Positions 37,253-49,638 of a stretch of 64,000 bases of DNA are shown here, piece by piece (the first letter of the stretch is position 1; every line of letters begins with the position of its first letter). Source of the stretch: Capitella teleta. Its lineage: Eukaryota > Annelida > Polychaeta > Capitellidae. The notes below the pieces were generated by a model. It did no database searches. It was not told the DNA's origin and saw only the letters and a list, made by a program, of their open reading frames with translations. Location: contig KB308652.1 in assembly GCA_000328365.1 (NCBI GenBank), positions 91,549 through 155,548 of the forward strand. The letters run 5' to 3'. A program made the translations under genes and the position numbers.

Positions 37253-38121
37253 ACCTTCAACAGTGACCTCCTTCCGAACACAGAGCTTCCTTGGTTTGCA
37301 ATGAACACCTGCGACGAGCTTTCCGCAGATATTGTATCTCTGTGCCATGATTCTTCAGAATACCTTGAAGTTGAAGAAAGCTTCTTTCACAAAGCAACTA
37401 CCAAATTGATCGAGTATACAGAGTCCAAAATCTGCACCACTGGTTTTCTTTTGTCAAGTGAGTATGCTTCATGATTTGAGAATCATCGTCGAATCAACAA
37501 GTTACCCGTAGAAAGAGGGATGAAATGAAGACTCGACTCGGCAGGGAATTCCTGGAAGAATCCTTGTTCCATGGCACAACGGATTTCGATTCGGCGTACG
37601 GTATCTGCAAGCAGAGTTTTGATTGTCGATTGGCTGGACGTCATGGCTCTATGTTTGGAGAAGGAACCTAGCTACTTCTCCATAGATGCTTAGAATCAAA
37701 GTCAAACCGAAATCGTTACATGTTCAGGGCATTCGTGCTGGTTGGGAGATTCACCAAAGGTGAAAGTGGGATGCGACGACCCCCAGCCTTAGTGTATAAG
37801 AGGAAACTTCTGTGTGACAGCGTGGTTGATTTCCCTTACTGTCCTTCTACTTACGTCATTTTCCAAAATGATCAAGCGTACCCTACGCATTTGATTCAGT
37901 ATAAAGAAAAATCATTGCCACACCATGCAAGTAGCTTAATCGCCGGGAGCTATGGTTCACCAGATTGCAAAGGGCTGGCACCAGCATCATGCATAAAATC
38001 ACAAGTCAATTCAGCCCAAGAATGGGAGATGCCTCCAATGTACAGCAGTCTACCTTTGGCGAAACCCAAAATCTGGATCAAAGAAAAAAATGTAAATTCA
38101 AACTTAAAAGATGCGTCTTGA
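37253..38121 (+). pseudogene. PARP catalytic domain (mono-ART, PARP11/12/14-like), interrupted by a stop
   Basis: The region encodes an ADP-ribosyltransferase domain of the macro/Zn-finger PARP type. A first exon beginning after a CAG near 37252 gives LPWFAMNTC and a helix, then a 44-nt intron (37458-37501). Next come LGREFLEESLFHGT with the NAD-binding His, FDCRLAGRHGSMFGEGT, and downstream MFRAFVLVGRF, ESGMRRPP, LLCDSVVDF and YVIFQNDQAYPTHLIQY. The Tyr of the expected GxGTYF should follow at 37669, but the frame reads TAG there. About four extra bases after the Thr codon explain it, and the frame is restored before 37720. No upstream exon with a convincing start was found. The copy is therefore either a pseudogene, a truncated gene, or affected by a sequencing error. 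The last 40 or so residues are not family-like. Confidence 0.7.
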
Positions 38122-38155
38122 TGTAGGCTTAATATAAATAGAGAGCTCACATTTG

Positions 38156-38358
38156 TTTGTGTGTTTTTTTTTTTTTGTTTTTTTTTTGTTTTGTTTTTTT
38201 GGCGGGGGGGGGGGTTGCTTTTTATGTTTTGGGGTTTTTTTTTTGTTTTTTTGGGGGGAGTGTTCCTTTGTGAGAGAGGGAGGGAGAGAGAGAAAGATGA
38301 GAAAGAGGGTGTGGTTGTTGGGGTTTTTTTTTTCTTTTTTTTGTGGGGTGGGGGGTAT
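38156..38358. repeat. G/T low-complexity tract
   Basis: About 200 bp made almost only of T and G, with G runs of 5-10 (38203-38214, 38252-38257, 38343-38354) and a GA-rich patch (38272-38310). It starts 35 nt after the last open codon of the PARP region. Several G runs could form a quadruplex. Confidence 0.9.
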
Positions 38359-39009
38359 TCCTTGATAAGCATATATTGCATAGTGCATAACCTATGTATT
38401 CAGTTAAGATGACCTCTGGTTGATATATTAATTATGTGGATTTTGTAGTCGCTGACGTCGCCATTGTACCGATCGATATTTTAAGAAATTACATAATTTC
38501 GATGCTAGTGATGCTACACCAGTGAAACAGCTACTACATCGCCATAGTTTTGTTCACAGAATTATTGGAAATGACCATAATCATTAAAACTCCTCTGATC
38601 ATTATGCTATATTGATAATTGCTGTGTGCATAAACCTATACCTGTAAATAAAATATTATCTGTAACGCGTCATTAATATACATCACATTGTATCATACTA
38701 GTACGTTCATAGAATTCTTCAAATGTTGTACTGAGTGTTACAATAGCCAATAAGTTATACTAAACTCTGTAAACTTGATTACGTTGGTCCGTTTTTCAGC
38801 TACTTTTTTAATAACAAATACGCTGTGGCGTTCCACTCATTTCACGATTCTAATTTCATCTTTCGATCGCTCATGTCGAGTCTTGTGAACAGCTTATAAT
38901 ATGGATAAATAAATTCTTGTGTTTTCACAATAAATCATCAGTCTGATCAACCGTCTCTTGTTTACACTTTATAATCGCCATAGTATTACAGTCGACATTG
39001 ATGTTCATA
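38359..39009. other. AT-rich spacer before the mariner
   Basis: Nothing coding or structured seen apart from the flanking TA of the mariner. Confidence 0.5.
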
Positions 39010-40297
39010 CGAGGGAGGGCCTAGAAGTAATGAGCCTCGAGAGGAAAAAGTTTTCCGAATTTCACCTGCTTTGCCACATGTTGCCTAGCAACCAATATAA
39101 GTTTCCTGTAGAATTATCATTGCGATTCAGCTCTCTTTACTAGTTTGGTAACGTCTCGTACAGACCTACCCGCATCATTCTACGTTCTATTTCCTCTTGA
39201 AACGGTTTTAAAGGAAAACTCGACTCACCTTTCTTTTATCCTGTTTTCAACACATGCATTTTAAGCGCATTGAAAATTTTTAAGTTGAATAGAAGAATAG
39301 AGAATAGAATAGAGGCTTATTTCTTTGGTTGTGGAAGGTAATAAAGTTTTATATTAAGTGTGTGTGACCAAAGAAAAGGGTGTCGAGATCGAAATCATGT
39401 GGCACTCAAAAATAATTTCAGATTTTATACAGCTTTATACAACTTCAAAAGAAGATAAAAGAGAAGAAAAAAAAAGTACTTATGCGCTTTTAAAGAAATT
39501 GCTGTTGTTGTTGTTGTTGCAAAGGTTATCTGCTCTCTTGTTTCTGAAGATATTGACAGAATCCCAAAAGATTGCCGAAGTCAACTCGTCCGACCAACTT
39601 CTGACCCGCGGAAGACTGGGATGTCGCGACTTTTATGAAAGACTAATTATATGCAACGAAACATAGATTTTTCACTATGAATCTGAAAGCAAACGCGAGT
39701 CCAGGGTGTGGCGGAATCATGGATCGCCACCCTCTCAAAACGTCAAGATTCCAAAATGACCAAGAAGTCATGATGCCAGTTTTCTGGGATTCCTAAGCAA
39801 TTTTTCACGTTGACTATTTGGAGAAAGGAACTACCATCAAAGGTACATACTATACCAAGCTACTAGAAAAGGTTTGTGCAGCGATCAAGGAAAAACGCCC
39901 TGGCTTGCATGCCAGGGGTCAGCGCCTTCAGCAGAACAATTCGCCTTCGTACAAAAGTCACATTGCAGTAACCAGTTGCAGGAAGTGCGGCTTCGAATTT
40001 TTTTCTCATCCACTTTACTTTCCAGACCTGACCCCATGCGATTACCAACCATTTGGAAATCTGAAAACTGCTACCAAAGCACATCATTTTGCAAGCAACA
40101 ATAAACTGATATATGGGCGGCTGAGTCGTGTTTTCGGGGCAAAACGAAGAGTTCTTCTGGCAAAGCATTGAAGCGTTGAAAAATCCGTGGAAGGAATTCA
40201 ATCTTCTTGGGGGTGCCTATGCTGAATAATACATAACAATCAAGCTTCAATTACAACGCGAAATGCATGAGGCTCATTACTTCTGGGACCTTCCTTG
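39010..40297 (+). mobile_element. mariner (Tc1/mariner) transposon, full length, inactive
   Basis: The ends form imperfect inverted repeats of about 30 bp: CGAGGGAGGGCCTAGAAGTA on the left and CAAGGAAGGTCCCAGAAGTA on the reverse strand of the right. Each is followed by ATGAGCCTC. TA flanks both sides (39008-39009, 40298-40299), the expected target duplication. Length (1288 bp) is typical. The plus strand encodes transposase remains: RDFYERLIICNET, then EKGTTIKGTYYTKLL, AIKEKRPGL, QNNSPSYKSH, GFEFFSHPLYFPDLTPCDY. Two of the three catalytic Asp positions read Asn (NET for DET, NNSP for DNAP); only the third (CDY) is kept. A stop follows ICNET and the middle is frameshifted. The N-terminal DNA-binding part is not recognisable. 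Confidence 0.88.
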
Positions 40298-43200
40298 TAC
40301 AGCAGCTATAAACAGGATTTATCGGTTAGTGTTACATGGAAAATAGTGTTAGTTACATGGGAAATGTAGTCGAGTTAATTTGTTTGAAAGCTAATATTAT
40401 GGTGTTTAGGGAGTCCATAGTTTTAAGAAATTCACCTGAGGTTAATTAAGGTATGAAGCATCAGCATGTTGTAAACGTTGTGGGTCTATACTGACCGGTC
40501 CGCCAACATTGTCCGGATCTAATTAAATTCGCTATGATAAAAACATTTGAAAAGAATATTCGAGCAGAGGGATAAATTTGTACTTTATAGGTTGTATTAT
40601 ACCTTTAAAAAAACTGTTGATTAATTAAAACATAAAACCCAAATGCAAGCATGCATTCAAATAGAAATTAACTATCCTATTACACTATAACTCTAACTAG
40701 AAATTGGAAATTTACCTACATGATAAAAATAATGAACAATATTGATTGCACACGATAGTCACTTCGGCAAAGACACAATACCTATCTCTCCCACTCGATC
40801 GCTCCCTGGATCCGTCGTCTACTTGTTCTTGTATTTTCTTGCTTGCTTGCTTGCTTGCTTGTTCTAGGGTTGTTTCTTCGTCCGATGTTTCCTGGACTTC
40901 TCCGAGAGATATGTCTTGCTTATGACTATCCGACCGAATGCCACGCTGCTTCCTCGTTCTTTCTATAAGTTTGTTCCTCCCCTGGGTGGGTCAGTTCTCG
41001 TGTTTTCCGTCACGTAGGCCCTGGACTTGGAGTCTCCGTCTAAAGAGTGGACTCTTGAGAAATCCGCCACGTGGTCGCCGTTAAACCTAAAGTGAGAGAG
41101 GATGTGACTGGGTGCATTTACAAATTTAAATATTCTCAACTTTAACTGGCTAATCTATTTTCTATACCTATAATTAAAGAATCGAAGCATGCATATATGA
41201 AATAATATATCTGCAAAATATTGAAATATTAGATACATAGTATTTTATGTTCTTAACTTTGTTGGGGACCTCATCCTTTACAATGTGTTACCAGTCAAAT
41301 TGTGCTTTAATAGGAGTGCAAAAACTTTAATATTTATAATACCAGTAATTGATGACAGAGCCTACTATGCAAGACCAACGACATGCAAGACTATCACTAC
41401 ATGTATTTGAACGTCTCAAGTTCTCAACATACATACAGTGCTAGTATATATCCACACAAAGACAAAGTATGCGAAGTCTGTCGTCTATAGTCTGTTAAAC
41501 TCTATTTTGATCAGAGTGTATACTGTTATGCATATTTTATAATCGGCGCTACATATTGAGATAGGTATAGATGGCATGCAGTTTCCATCAAATGAGCGTA
41601 TTGACAGCATGAATGAATTAACCTTAATAATGTTTTATTTCATGAGATATATGCACAAGTGATATGCAAGTACAAAATATTCATATAAGAAAGAACGAGA
41701 AGAAGAAAAAAATAATAATAATAAAATCAAAACCAATTAACAAACAAACAAACAATCACACTCACAAAAAGACACTGAGTCTGGCATGTCATCAAGTGAT
41801 GAGCAGCTCTAGTATAAAACTCTAACATTAATAATAACGCGGCGAAGACAAGGGACGAAAGAGCGATTTATACACCTCAACATGCGAATATAGCCTAGGC
41901 CCCTAGGGGTGCACTGGAGCGTGGCAGCATTGTCGATTTCGCGCAAACGCACGCGTCACCACAGTATTCGATAGTCGATATTTCAATACTCCCTTATAAA
42001 AATTTATTGATGATGGATCGAGTCATCCCTACCTGCATGCATCCTGGCTCTGAATAATTGTACACCTATACCGTATCCGTTCTGAATTGCCGTCGGCTAC
42101 AGAACTTGTCAGAATGTTTATACATGTACATAGGCCTACTTATACAAGTATATAGACTATTGGCCTCTTTACTATAGGTTATAACTGTGTTGATTATATA
42201 ATTTGGGTCTTTTTTAATCGTCTACCATTTGTCATGTTTATTGCTTTGTTCTAAAAAGGTTACAGAAGTCTTTTGAGCAGTACATGCATTAAATTCAGGC
42301 TGCTGGTATTGTCATCCATGCACTGTCGCCATAGCGCAAAGCATGGGACTCGTGATTGTGACGTCACACTCTCTAGAAAGCACTCGGTAATTTCCGACGT
42401 GTGCTCGGCATTCCTCGGCTCCGCGTTGCGTAATTCTTTATTTTGGTCAATAAATCACCCAAAATATTACTGAATGAAAACGTTCTGAGCATCCAGGATG
42501 TATGTGAGGCAGATTTAAGGAAATCAGATAGAGATCCCAGACTTTATCTTTAAGCAACAAACATTCCGTGGGCTCGGAGTGGAGACGCAATCGCTCCGCT
42601 TGAAAAAACGGAAACGTTTCTGATAATGTTTTTAAAAAGGCGAATAACTTTGTAATTATCCGGGATTTTCACTATGTATTTGTGATGGTTGCGTCTCTAT
42701 ACCTAGTAAATTTCAAAGCTCTCGCTCTCTGCAGTAAAAAGTTAACAGTCATTTTTCGGCCGGATATAGAAAAAACCCATGTTAAACGAAGACTGGCGCT
42801 TGAGCTGACCGTTCCTAAATCGCAAAATGCGCTCGCAAGGCGAAAGACTGGCGTTTACCCACATGTCCTCTCTCATTATTCTTCCTCTATGGTAAATCAG
42901 CGCGTTAAATCAAATTCGTATTTCAATTCAACAATGGAGCCAATAAGGGATGAGTTAAACAATAAAACGCAAGGCCAGCGACTTAATTAGCTTGTGAGTT
43001 TATAGTTCACTCCAACTGACAGCGCTGAGACAGACGGTGCGCTATCGCTTTCCATGAGAAGAAACGAACTGTACGAACACAATACATATCCTTCGTTTTT
43101 AAGAGGAACTAATAATTGATCAATGAACGCAGAAAAAGATCTACTTTATGCTGAAAATCTTTCAAAGAGATCCATCTCCGCTTAATATCGCAGAAAATTT

Positions 43201-43546
43201 GTATTTTCTGTGGATGATCACGCTACTTCCGACAACTTCTCTACAGCAGATAGCGCGCGTCCAGTATTGCATCAAGCCGCGGGCCAATACCGCCATTGGT
43301 CCACTTTTGTAGATAACAATAGTTAGCTAGCTATAGGGGAGATTGTCTGTTAGTCTCTGCACATTCCTTGTGAGTATGCACAAACCTGTTTCGATCAATT
43401 ACTTCCTACGGTGAAATAGCACCGTGAATTCGACATTTGAAATTGCCAAACATTAATTTCGGTTTCAGTTAACAGCTGTCAGAGCTAGGATTGGCAAAAC
43501 TGATAATGAAATTACAATTAAATTTTAAAAAGCTCTCTACATGAAT
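40298..43546. other. 3.2 kb without a confident gene
   Basis: A GC-richer island at 40780-41100 contains, on the minus strand, a 42-codon frame from an AG near 41092 to a TAG near 40974 (FNGDHVADFSRVHS) that could be a terminal exon of an unseen gene. The rest is AT-rich spacer; 42300-43330 is somewhat richer in GC, with no recognisable product. Confidence 0.4.
40838..40862. repeat. (CTTG)n microsatellite
   Basis: Six CTTG units in a pyrimidine-rich stretch. Confidence 0.85.
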
Positions 43547-43626
43547 GGCGTGTTGGTCTATATAGGCGCATGATTCTCGCTTTGGGTGCGAGAATTAAGT
43601 TCTGGGTTCGAATTCCGGACGCACCC
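43547..43626 (+). tRNA. tRNA-Pro(TGG)-like sequence, probably a diverged copy
   Basis: The anticodon arm TCTCGCTTTGGGTGCGAGA (anticodon TGG) is exactly that of tRNA-Pro. The start GGCGTGTTGGTCTA and the T arm TCTGG-GTTCGAATT-CCGGA are also tRNA-like. The acceptor stem GGCGTGT/ACGCACC pairs except for one C-A at the third position. The D loop is about five bases too long (ATATAGGCGCA) and the variable loop is long. A TTTTT run 9 nt downstream could terminate Pol III. It may be a degenerate gene or the head of a tRNA-derived repeat. Confidence 0.55.
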
Positions 43627-44100
43627 ATACAAAGTTTTTATTTCTAAAATAAATATTATTATTGATTCTGTCAATGACAATTCAAAGAAAGGTACTTTGG
43701 CATGGCAACTGAGAAAACATTGACATCCTGCAACAGAACCTGACTCAGTAGATAGAACCAGGAGCATCACTTATCTGGGATGTTGGTACAGGTACCTGTT
43801 AAAACGCCGTCTGCCATACGTCCCATACGAATACTCTCCTGGGATCTTACAACTCGGCGGGAGATACGTTTATATTGAGCTCGGGCCTTCTTCGTAATTT
43901 TATAGACCTCTTCCTATCGGGGACAACCGTTGGATTTCCATAACCTGTGCCAGAAAATCGATCTCTCCTTGTATGGCTTTACCTCTTTTGACAATCCGGC
44001 TATCGGTCTTTTCCAAAGTCTTGAAGACTGCGGTGTACACACTTTAGCTGTCGAGATAGAAGCATGAGCTAGCTATAGAATCATAATACTGGGAAATTAG

Positions 44101-44330
44101 TTCATAGTATATACATCACTAATACAAGAGGTACAGCTGAAAGGCAGTCCAGTAGATTGCAGAGCAAGGTCCAAGCAACAACGGTAGTTGAGCAAGTCAT
44201 CAATAGACGCCTTGCGCCAAACAGTATGCGATTCGTAATTCATGACACGACCTGATTGAGGGTTGCCACTCCGGCAGACAGAAAGGCAAGCTCTAAAAGT
44301 GAGAGCGTTGTGACCAGAAAGGTTGTCACC
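44101..44330 (-). mobile_element. fragment of a non-LTR retrotransposon (endonuclease-RT linker)
   Basis: The minus strand stays open for about 76 codons and encodes SGHNALTF, VMNYESHTVWRKASIDDLLN and YRCCLDLALQSTGLPFSC. The spacing W-x-KA-x(5)-Y-x(3)-L-x(3)-L-x(6)-P-x-x-C is common in the region after the endonuclease of Jockey/CR1-type LINEs. No RT or other part was found alongside. The call is by pattern only. Confidence 0.4.
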
Positions 44331-45604
44331 AGCCTAAGCCCACAAGTGTGCCTGAAATATCCGTTTGCATAAATGCACTACATATAATCAGATCAGTTAC
44401 ACTTGTAGAATTATCACCAGCCTAACGAACTGCACCATATATAGAAGGTAAATCTGTAAAGTTTATATTAGTATAATATAATATAATAAAATATATTAAT
44501 ATAATTATATATTGGGTGTCCTAAAGGGGAAGATTTAATTAAGGGTGGGGCACATTTTAGCTGTATATAGGGTTTAGCTGCATTTTTAATGTGGCCTGAA
44601 AAGTCGAGTGTTTTGTCAATGGTGACGCTAAGTTTTTTTTTTTTCTTTTATACTTGAACACGCGGGTTTGCGTGGTTTGCGAAGTGTGCTGGTTTTACGG
44701 TTTTAGACACCGCACCCGGACCCGGTTGTTCATAAGTCATAACGCCCAGAAATTCATAACGTGGCTGCGAAAAATAATCCATTCCTGAGCGTTAGTTATT
44801 GGTTGTTTTTGTAATGTACCTCACGAAAGAGTTTTTCTGTTCCCAATTTCAATAATATTTAAGCTATAGTTTATAATATGCAGATTATATCGTATAAATA
44901 ATGACTCATATGTCGAATTATAGAGGAAAACTGCATCTTCCTGTGGGCGATAATAGAGATTTCGCGCAACCTCAGTGCTCTTGTGGACTAACTCACTAAG
45001 CTCCCCAAGCCGTAGCGTAGCGTATACACAACTGCTCCGCTGCCATTGAGGAGCTATTGTAGACTCCACTGTCTCTATGGAAGCTTTTATTACGAATGTG
45101 TGCAGAGTGTCTTATTTTTATATTCATAATTTGAACAGGATTAAGAAATATTTAGATTACGGAACACTCGAGAGAATAATACACTGTTTTTAGCTGTGCA
45201 TCCAGCCTTAGATCTATTATGAACTTCATGGCTGCTTTAATATCAAAGCACGCGACAATAGATGTTTGTTTGGAGTGTTTGTGCTCAACGAAAAACAATA
45301 TAAACCTAACGACCACCAGTCTTTAGCATCATTAGTTCATCATGCAGCATCGCTATGAGCGATGCTACAAAACGCAAGCTCGACGAGAAGAAACTTGAGA
45401 ACTTGAAAGCTACAACAACCTACCGGGAATTTTTTTTTTTTTCCCGCAATCCAAGATTCTTCAACTTTTGACATTACTTTTTGATTTATATTTGTTAATT
45501 AAAAATATCATTCATAAAATCATAGCCTCTCATAGTTTATAAGTGCATAATGCATATCGTCAATCATAACCTCAAAACACGGTTTGAAATCAAAACGGTT
45601 ATAT

Positions 45605-45693
45605 CATAACGGCCTTGATTTGTCCGTCGAAGTATCCCTAAGTCGAAGCATTTGAGCTAACCCCACAATCTTCGACACATCGAGGTTTTACTG
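45605..45693 (-). mobile_element. single end of a pogo/Tigger-like element
   Basis: Read on the minus strand, 45693 downwards begins CAGTAAAACCTCGATGTGTC and continues with repeated TTCGACT-type motifs, the classic terminus of Tigger elements, next to TA at 45694-45695. I could not find the opposite end nearby, so the element is truncated or the left end is too diverged. Confidence 0.5.
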
Positions 45694-46009
45694 TATATCA
45701 TTATAAATTACATATGCAATCCTCCCTTCAAAATATCGTAGTGTAAACAAACATAAGACACGACACATCAATTGTTGGCGATTTCTTTCAAGTCAGGTCA
45801 ATTAAACAATAAATGGCACCCTTCCGCTTATTCAATGGTTAAGAAGTTAAATAAACAAATTAATCAAATGCAGGCATTGTCGCCGTGTTGATTCCTTTAT
45901 GTCAGGTTGGAAGGCTTTTGCAGCCGAACTGAGTGATGGTTGTTTTGCTGACTCTATCTCACTTTCTCTCTATCATTGATTTGCTTTCTCTACAGGAGTG
46001 ACTGTCACC

Positions 46010-47322
<1,313 letters not shown>

Positions 47323-47396
47323 TTTTATTATTTACCACTCGGGCTCTATCAAGATTTTAAGTGCACATTTTTCTCATACCTTTTACATACCTAAGG

Positions 47397-48143
47397 CAGT
47401 CTATTCGTTTTCACGCGACCAATTGCTCTCCGCTCGCCATTGCTCGCGCAAAAATGATTCACGCGAGCGAAAAGTTGCTCGGCTAAAATATTATCTTGTT
47501 TACGTTCGCGAGAGGTCGCATGTCGAGTAAGAGACTTTGTTTTTCCCGCGTTTGTCTTCGGAGGCGGTTGGCCTCGAATCAAGATTACCGATCCCCTTAT
47601 ATGGAAGCTAATGTTTTATGCATGAGAGGCCGAGTCCGATCGTCGCCCAGGGAAAATAAATTATGCGAACTCGAAGTAACATAGCAATGGTTTCAGTTTC
47701 GCTTTGCGACGGAGCTAAAAGTTAATGCAGCCAGCATTAGCGATTGTAAAAAAAGTTGAGGTATTGGAAGTGGCACCAAGAAGCATGCTCTTTCACGTCA
47801 CATTACTGGTATGAGTCGTATGACCCATACAGTAGCTCTGGAGTTAGAGAAACTGACCTATCCTAAATCTGAATCTGGTCATCAACCAGATCAGGCAAAT
47901 GTCAACACCTCCATATCCATAAAATTCTCTAAAAAAATCAGTGTAATTTGAATCTACATTTCATTCATGACTAATTTGAGATACAATGCAAAGAAAAGTA
48001 GCAAACATAAAAAGGGCCTAACTGGTAACTTAGTAATAGTTATTAATTTTGATTAATTGTGTTTAGCTGAGCAAATTGCTCGCCTATAGCATTTTAGGAG
48101 AGCTAAAAGTTGCTCACCTGGCCATTTTAAATCGTAAAGACTG
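47397..48143. mobile_element. non-autonomous hAT-like DNA transposon (MITE) with perfect 8-bp target duplication
   Basis: The element is bounded by ACCTAAGG at 47389-47396 and again at 48144-48151, a perfect 8-bp duplication, the length typical of hAT. Its ends begin CAGTCTATTCG and, on the other strand, CAGTCTTTACG, so short imperfect terminal inverted repeats start with CAG as expected. Related sub-terminal blocks (GCTCGC, AGTTGCTC) occur inverted near both ends. No transposase frame was found in 747 bp. The left end lies 74 bp after the CCDC28 stop, inside the likely 3' UTR. Confidence 0.8.
47655..47660 (+). promoter_or_regulatory. AATAAA inside the hAT-like element, first after the CCDC28 stop
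   Basis: No AATAAA occurs between the CCDC28 stop (47322) and the transposon. The first one is within the element, 333 nt after the stop, so the transposon may supply the gene's polyadenylation signal. Use of the site is inferred only. Confidence 0.35.
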
Positions 48144-49638
48144 ACCTAAGGTATGCCGAACAATACCTAGTGCATAAACGGTGAGGCCTGCAAATTTTGT
48201 TGGCCATTTATGCTCCTGTAGAACACTTTATTATATTTGGAATCTAATTTTTGGAGTCAAAAAAAAAAATCATAAGTTAAAATCACTCGATGAATCAACA
48301 AATCATGCCCTCAGTAATGTAATTGGAGGGTCCCTTTTTATCCCTTTTTTTCGTCATCTTACTTGAGGCATTAAGCAGAGGAAAAAGTGATGCCGCATAG
48401 ATTTCAAACCCAATTGTAGACGCTCCTTCCTAATTCATTTTGTAACGCTTAGAAATTGTACTTTTCCAAGAATTCACATTTGTTTACAAAGCATTGACGT
48501 GACAGCAAAAACTGCAAACAATGATCTTTAGTGATAATTTAGTGTTTTACAGTATTTTGGAAATACCACTGAACATTTAATTCATTTATCTTTGCTCTCG
48601 ATGTGCACACATATGCTTGCGTGAAACTTTTTAGTTTATCTTGGTTGTGAAATTTAGCTTTTTTACAGCATGCAAAATTAATTGTAAAATCTAAAATTTA
48701 TTTCAATTATAAATTGCATTTATTCAACTATTTTTATTTGAGAAACAGGCTCATTCGTATTAAATGTTCCTTAACTTGCCTTCAGACATACCCTGCAGAA
48801 GGAACAGAATATATGAAGATTCCTTGTACATTATTTTATTTCATTTTAATTAGACTGACTAATTTTAAACAACTTGTTTATAATATTTTCTGGAATTTTT
48901 GTGTAGATAAAATGTGAGATTTATGGTGGTCAGTGTTCTATATGTGACAGCATAAATTGTTGCGAACAATTTCCTTGATTTTCAGCCCACAAAGCAAAAG
49001 TTTTATTTCAACTTTTTTTAACCATTTCAGTCATTTTCACTCAGAATTTCATACCATGAAATACTTCAGTTGTGTGATCAGTGGGAGTGATGTCATTGGT
49101 TTTGAATTTGAAATTTCTTCAGAAATGTCGCCCAATTTAATTGTAAATATATTCAAATAAAAATTAATTGCTCACTGTTGTGTAGCATTCTTTTTTTTTT
49201 TAATGTAAATTTATTTTTCTTTTACAGAGGTCATGTGTTAAAAATTCCCTTTAGGATTAATGTAAGCTTTTGTCAATACATTGTCGAGAACGCAAGCACT
49301 AAAAACAGCGTAATATATGATATATGTTGTCTCGTGTTATCTAAATTTGGCCACTGTACTTGGTTTGAGATTTATTTTGATTGTAAAATTGAATCCTGTT
49401 GTTTCATGGCTATAAATAATTAACGAGTAGATTATCTTAAGTAAATGTCACAATTTTACGAATTTCAGTGCATAATATATTTTAGACAATCAGAGATGAA
49501 ATGCAAAATTACCTGCTGTGAGTGAATACCATCATATGGCTCAATGAATTTATCTTACATAGATATTAATTAGAACTGTTATCATTTTTAATTTATTTCA
49601 GCGGGTAAACTATTATAGTACTAGTACAATGCCATATA

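Larger units (their letters stand above)
43627..46009. other. repeat-bearing spacer upstream of CCDC28
   Basis: Contains the LINE fragment at 44.1 kb, an AT-only patch at 44460-44515 and the Tigger end at 45.6 kb. The CCDC28 promoter and first non-coding exon should lie somewhere in its right half; neither is identifiable. Confidence 0.45.

Noticed and set aside
38104-38388. Lys/Pro-rich minus-strand frames
   Set aside because: Produced by the G/T tract.
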